Shown in pieces: positions 5,862 to 5,868 of a DNA stretch of 5,868 bases; the first letter of the stretch is position 1, and every line of letters starts with the position of its first letter. The stretch lies in NCBI GenBank assembly GCA_025355935.1, contig JANXYS010000474.1, positions 1 to 5,868 on the forward strand. The letters run 5' to 3'. Made by a program: the position numbers and the translations under genes. The notes under the pieces are model-generated. The model worked only from the letters and a program-made list of their open reading frames with translations. It searched no databases and was not told the origin of the DNA. This stretch comes from Chitinophagales bacterium. Its GTDB lineage: Bacteria > Bacteroidota > Bacteroidia > Chitinophagales > Chitinophagaceae.

Positions 5862-5868
5862 CACTCCC

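Overview
The window looks like chromosomal DNA from a Bacteroidota bacterium, probably a Mucilaginibacter/Pedobacter-type sphingobacterium. The supporting signs are a lipoprotein at the head of a vanadium-haloperoxidase-like (PAP2 superfamily) protein, the C-terminal tail of a SusD-like glycan-uptake lipoprotein, A-rich leaders without clear Shine-Dalgarno sites, and an AT-rich spacer. The taxon call is inferred from protein style and was not searched.

Left part (1-1388): the minus-strand 5' end of a haloperoxidase-like lipoprotein gene leaves the window on the left. Divergent from it is a SusD-like C-terminal remnant (about 601-861) with no intact front half, so it reads as gene debris. The AT-rich stretch from 862 to 1388 holds two possible hairpins, a repeated TTTCGCACA word, one doubtful 53-codon minus-strand ORF and a weak promoter-like motif.

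Right part (about 1389-5868): a compact, apparently functional block. An HD-domain phosphohydrolase gene lies 8 bp upstream of a large gene for a membrane protein with a TLC/MFS-like (Npt1/Npt2 nucleotide-transporter-like) 12-helix half and a HEAT-like helical cytosolic half. A small stand-alone cyclic-nucleotide-binding protein follows 55 bp later. Converging on it from the other strand, with stop codons directly adjacent, is a second HD phosphohydrolase clearly paralogous to the first.

Taken together, the block suggests a nucleotide-linked membrane sensing or transport module: a cNMP-binding protein could read a nucleotide and act on the HEAT platform of the membrane protein, while the HD enzymes could hydrolyse a nucleotide or other phosphoester. 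No cyclase is visible in the window, so ligand and direction of signalling are unknown. Both HD genes share an odd 5' end: homologous-looking coding sequence continues upstream of the first in-frame ATG, and the second may carry a frameshift there.
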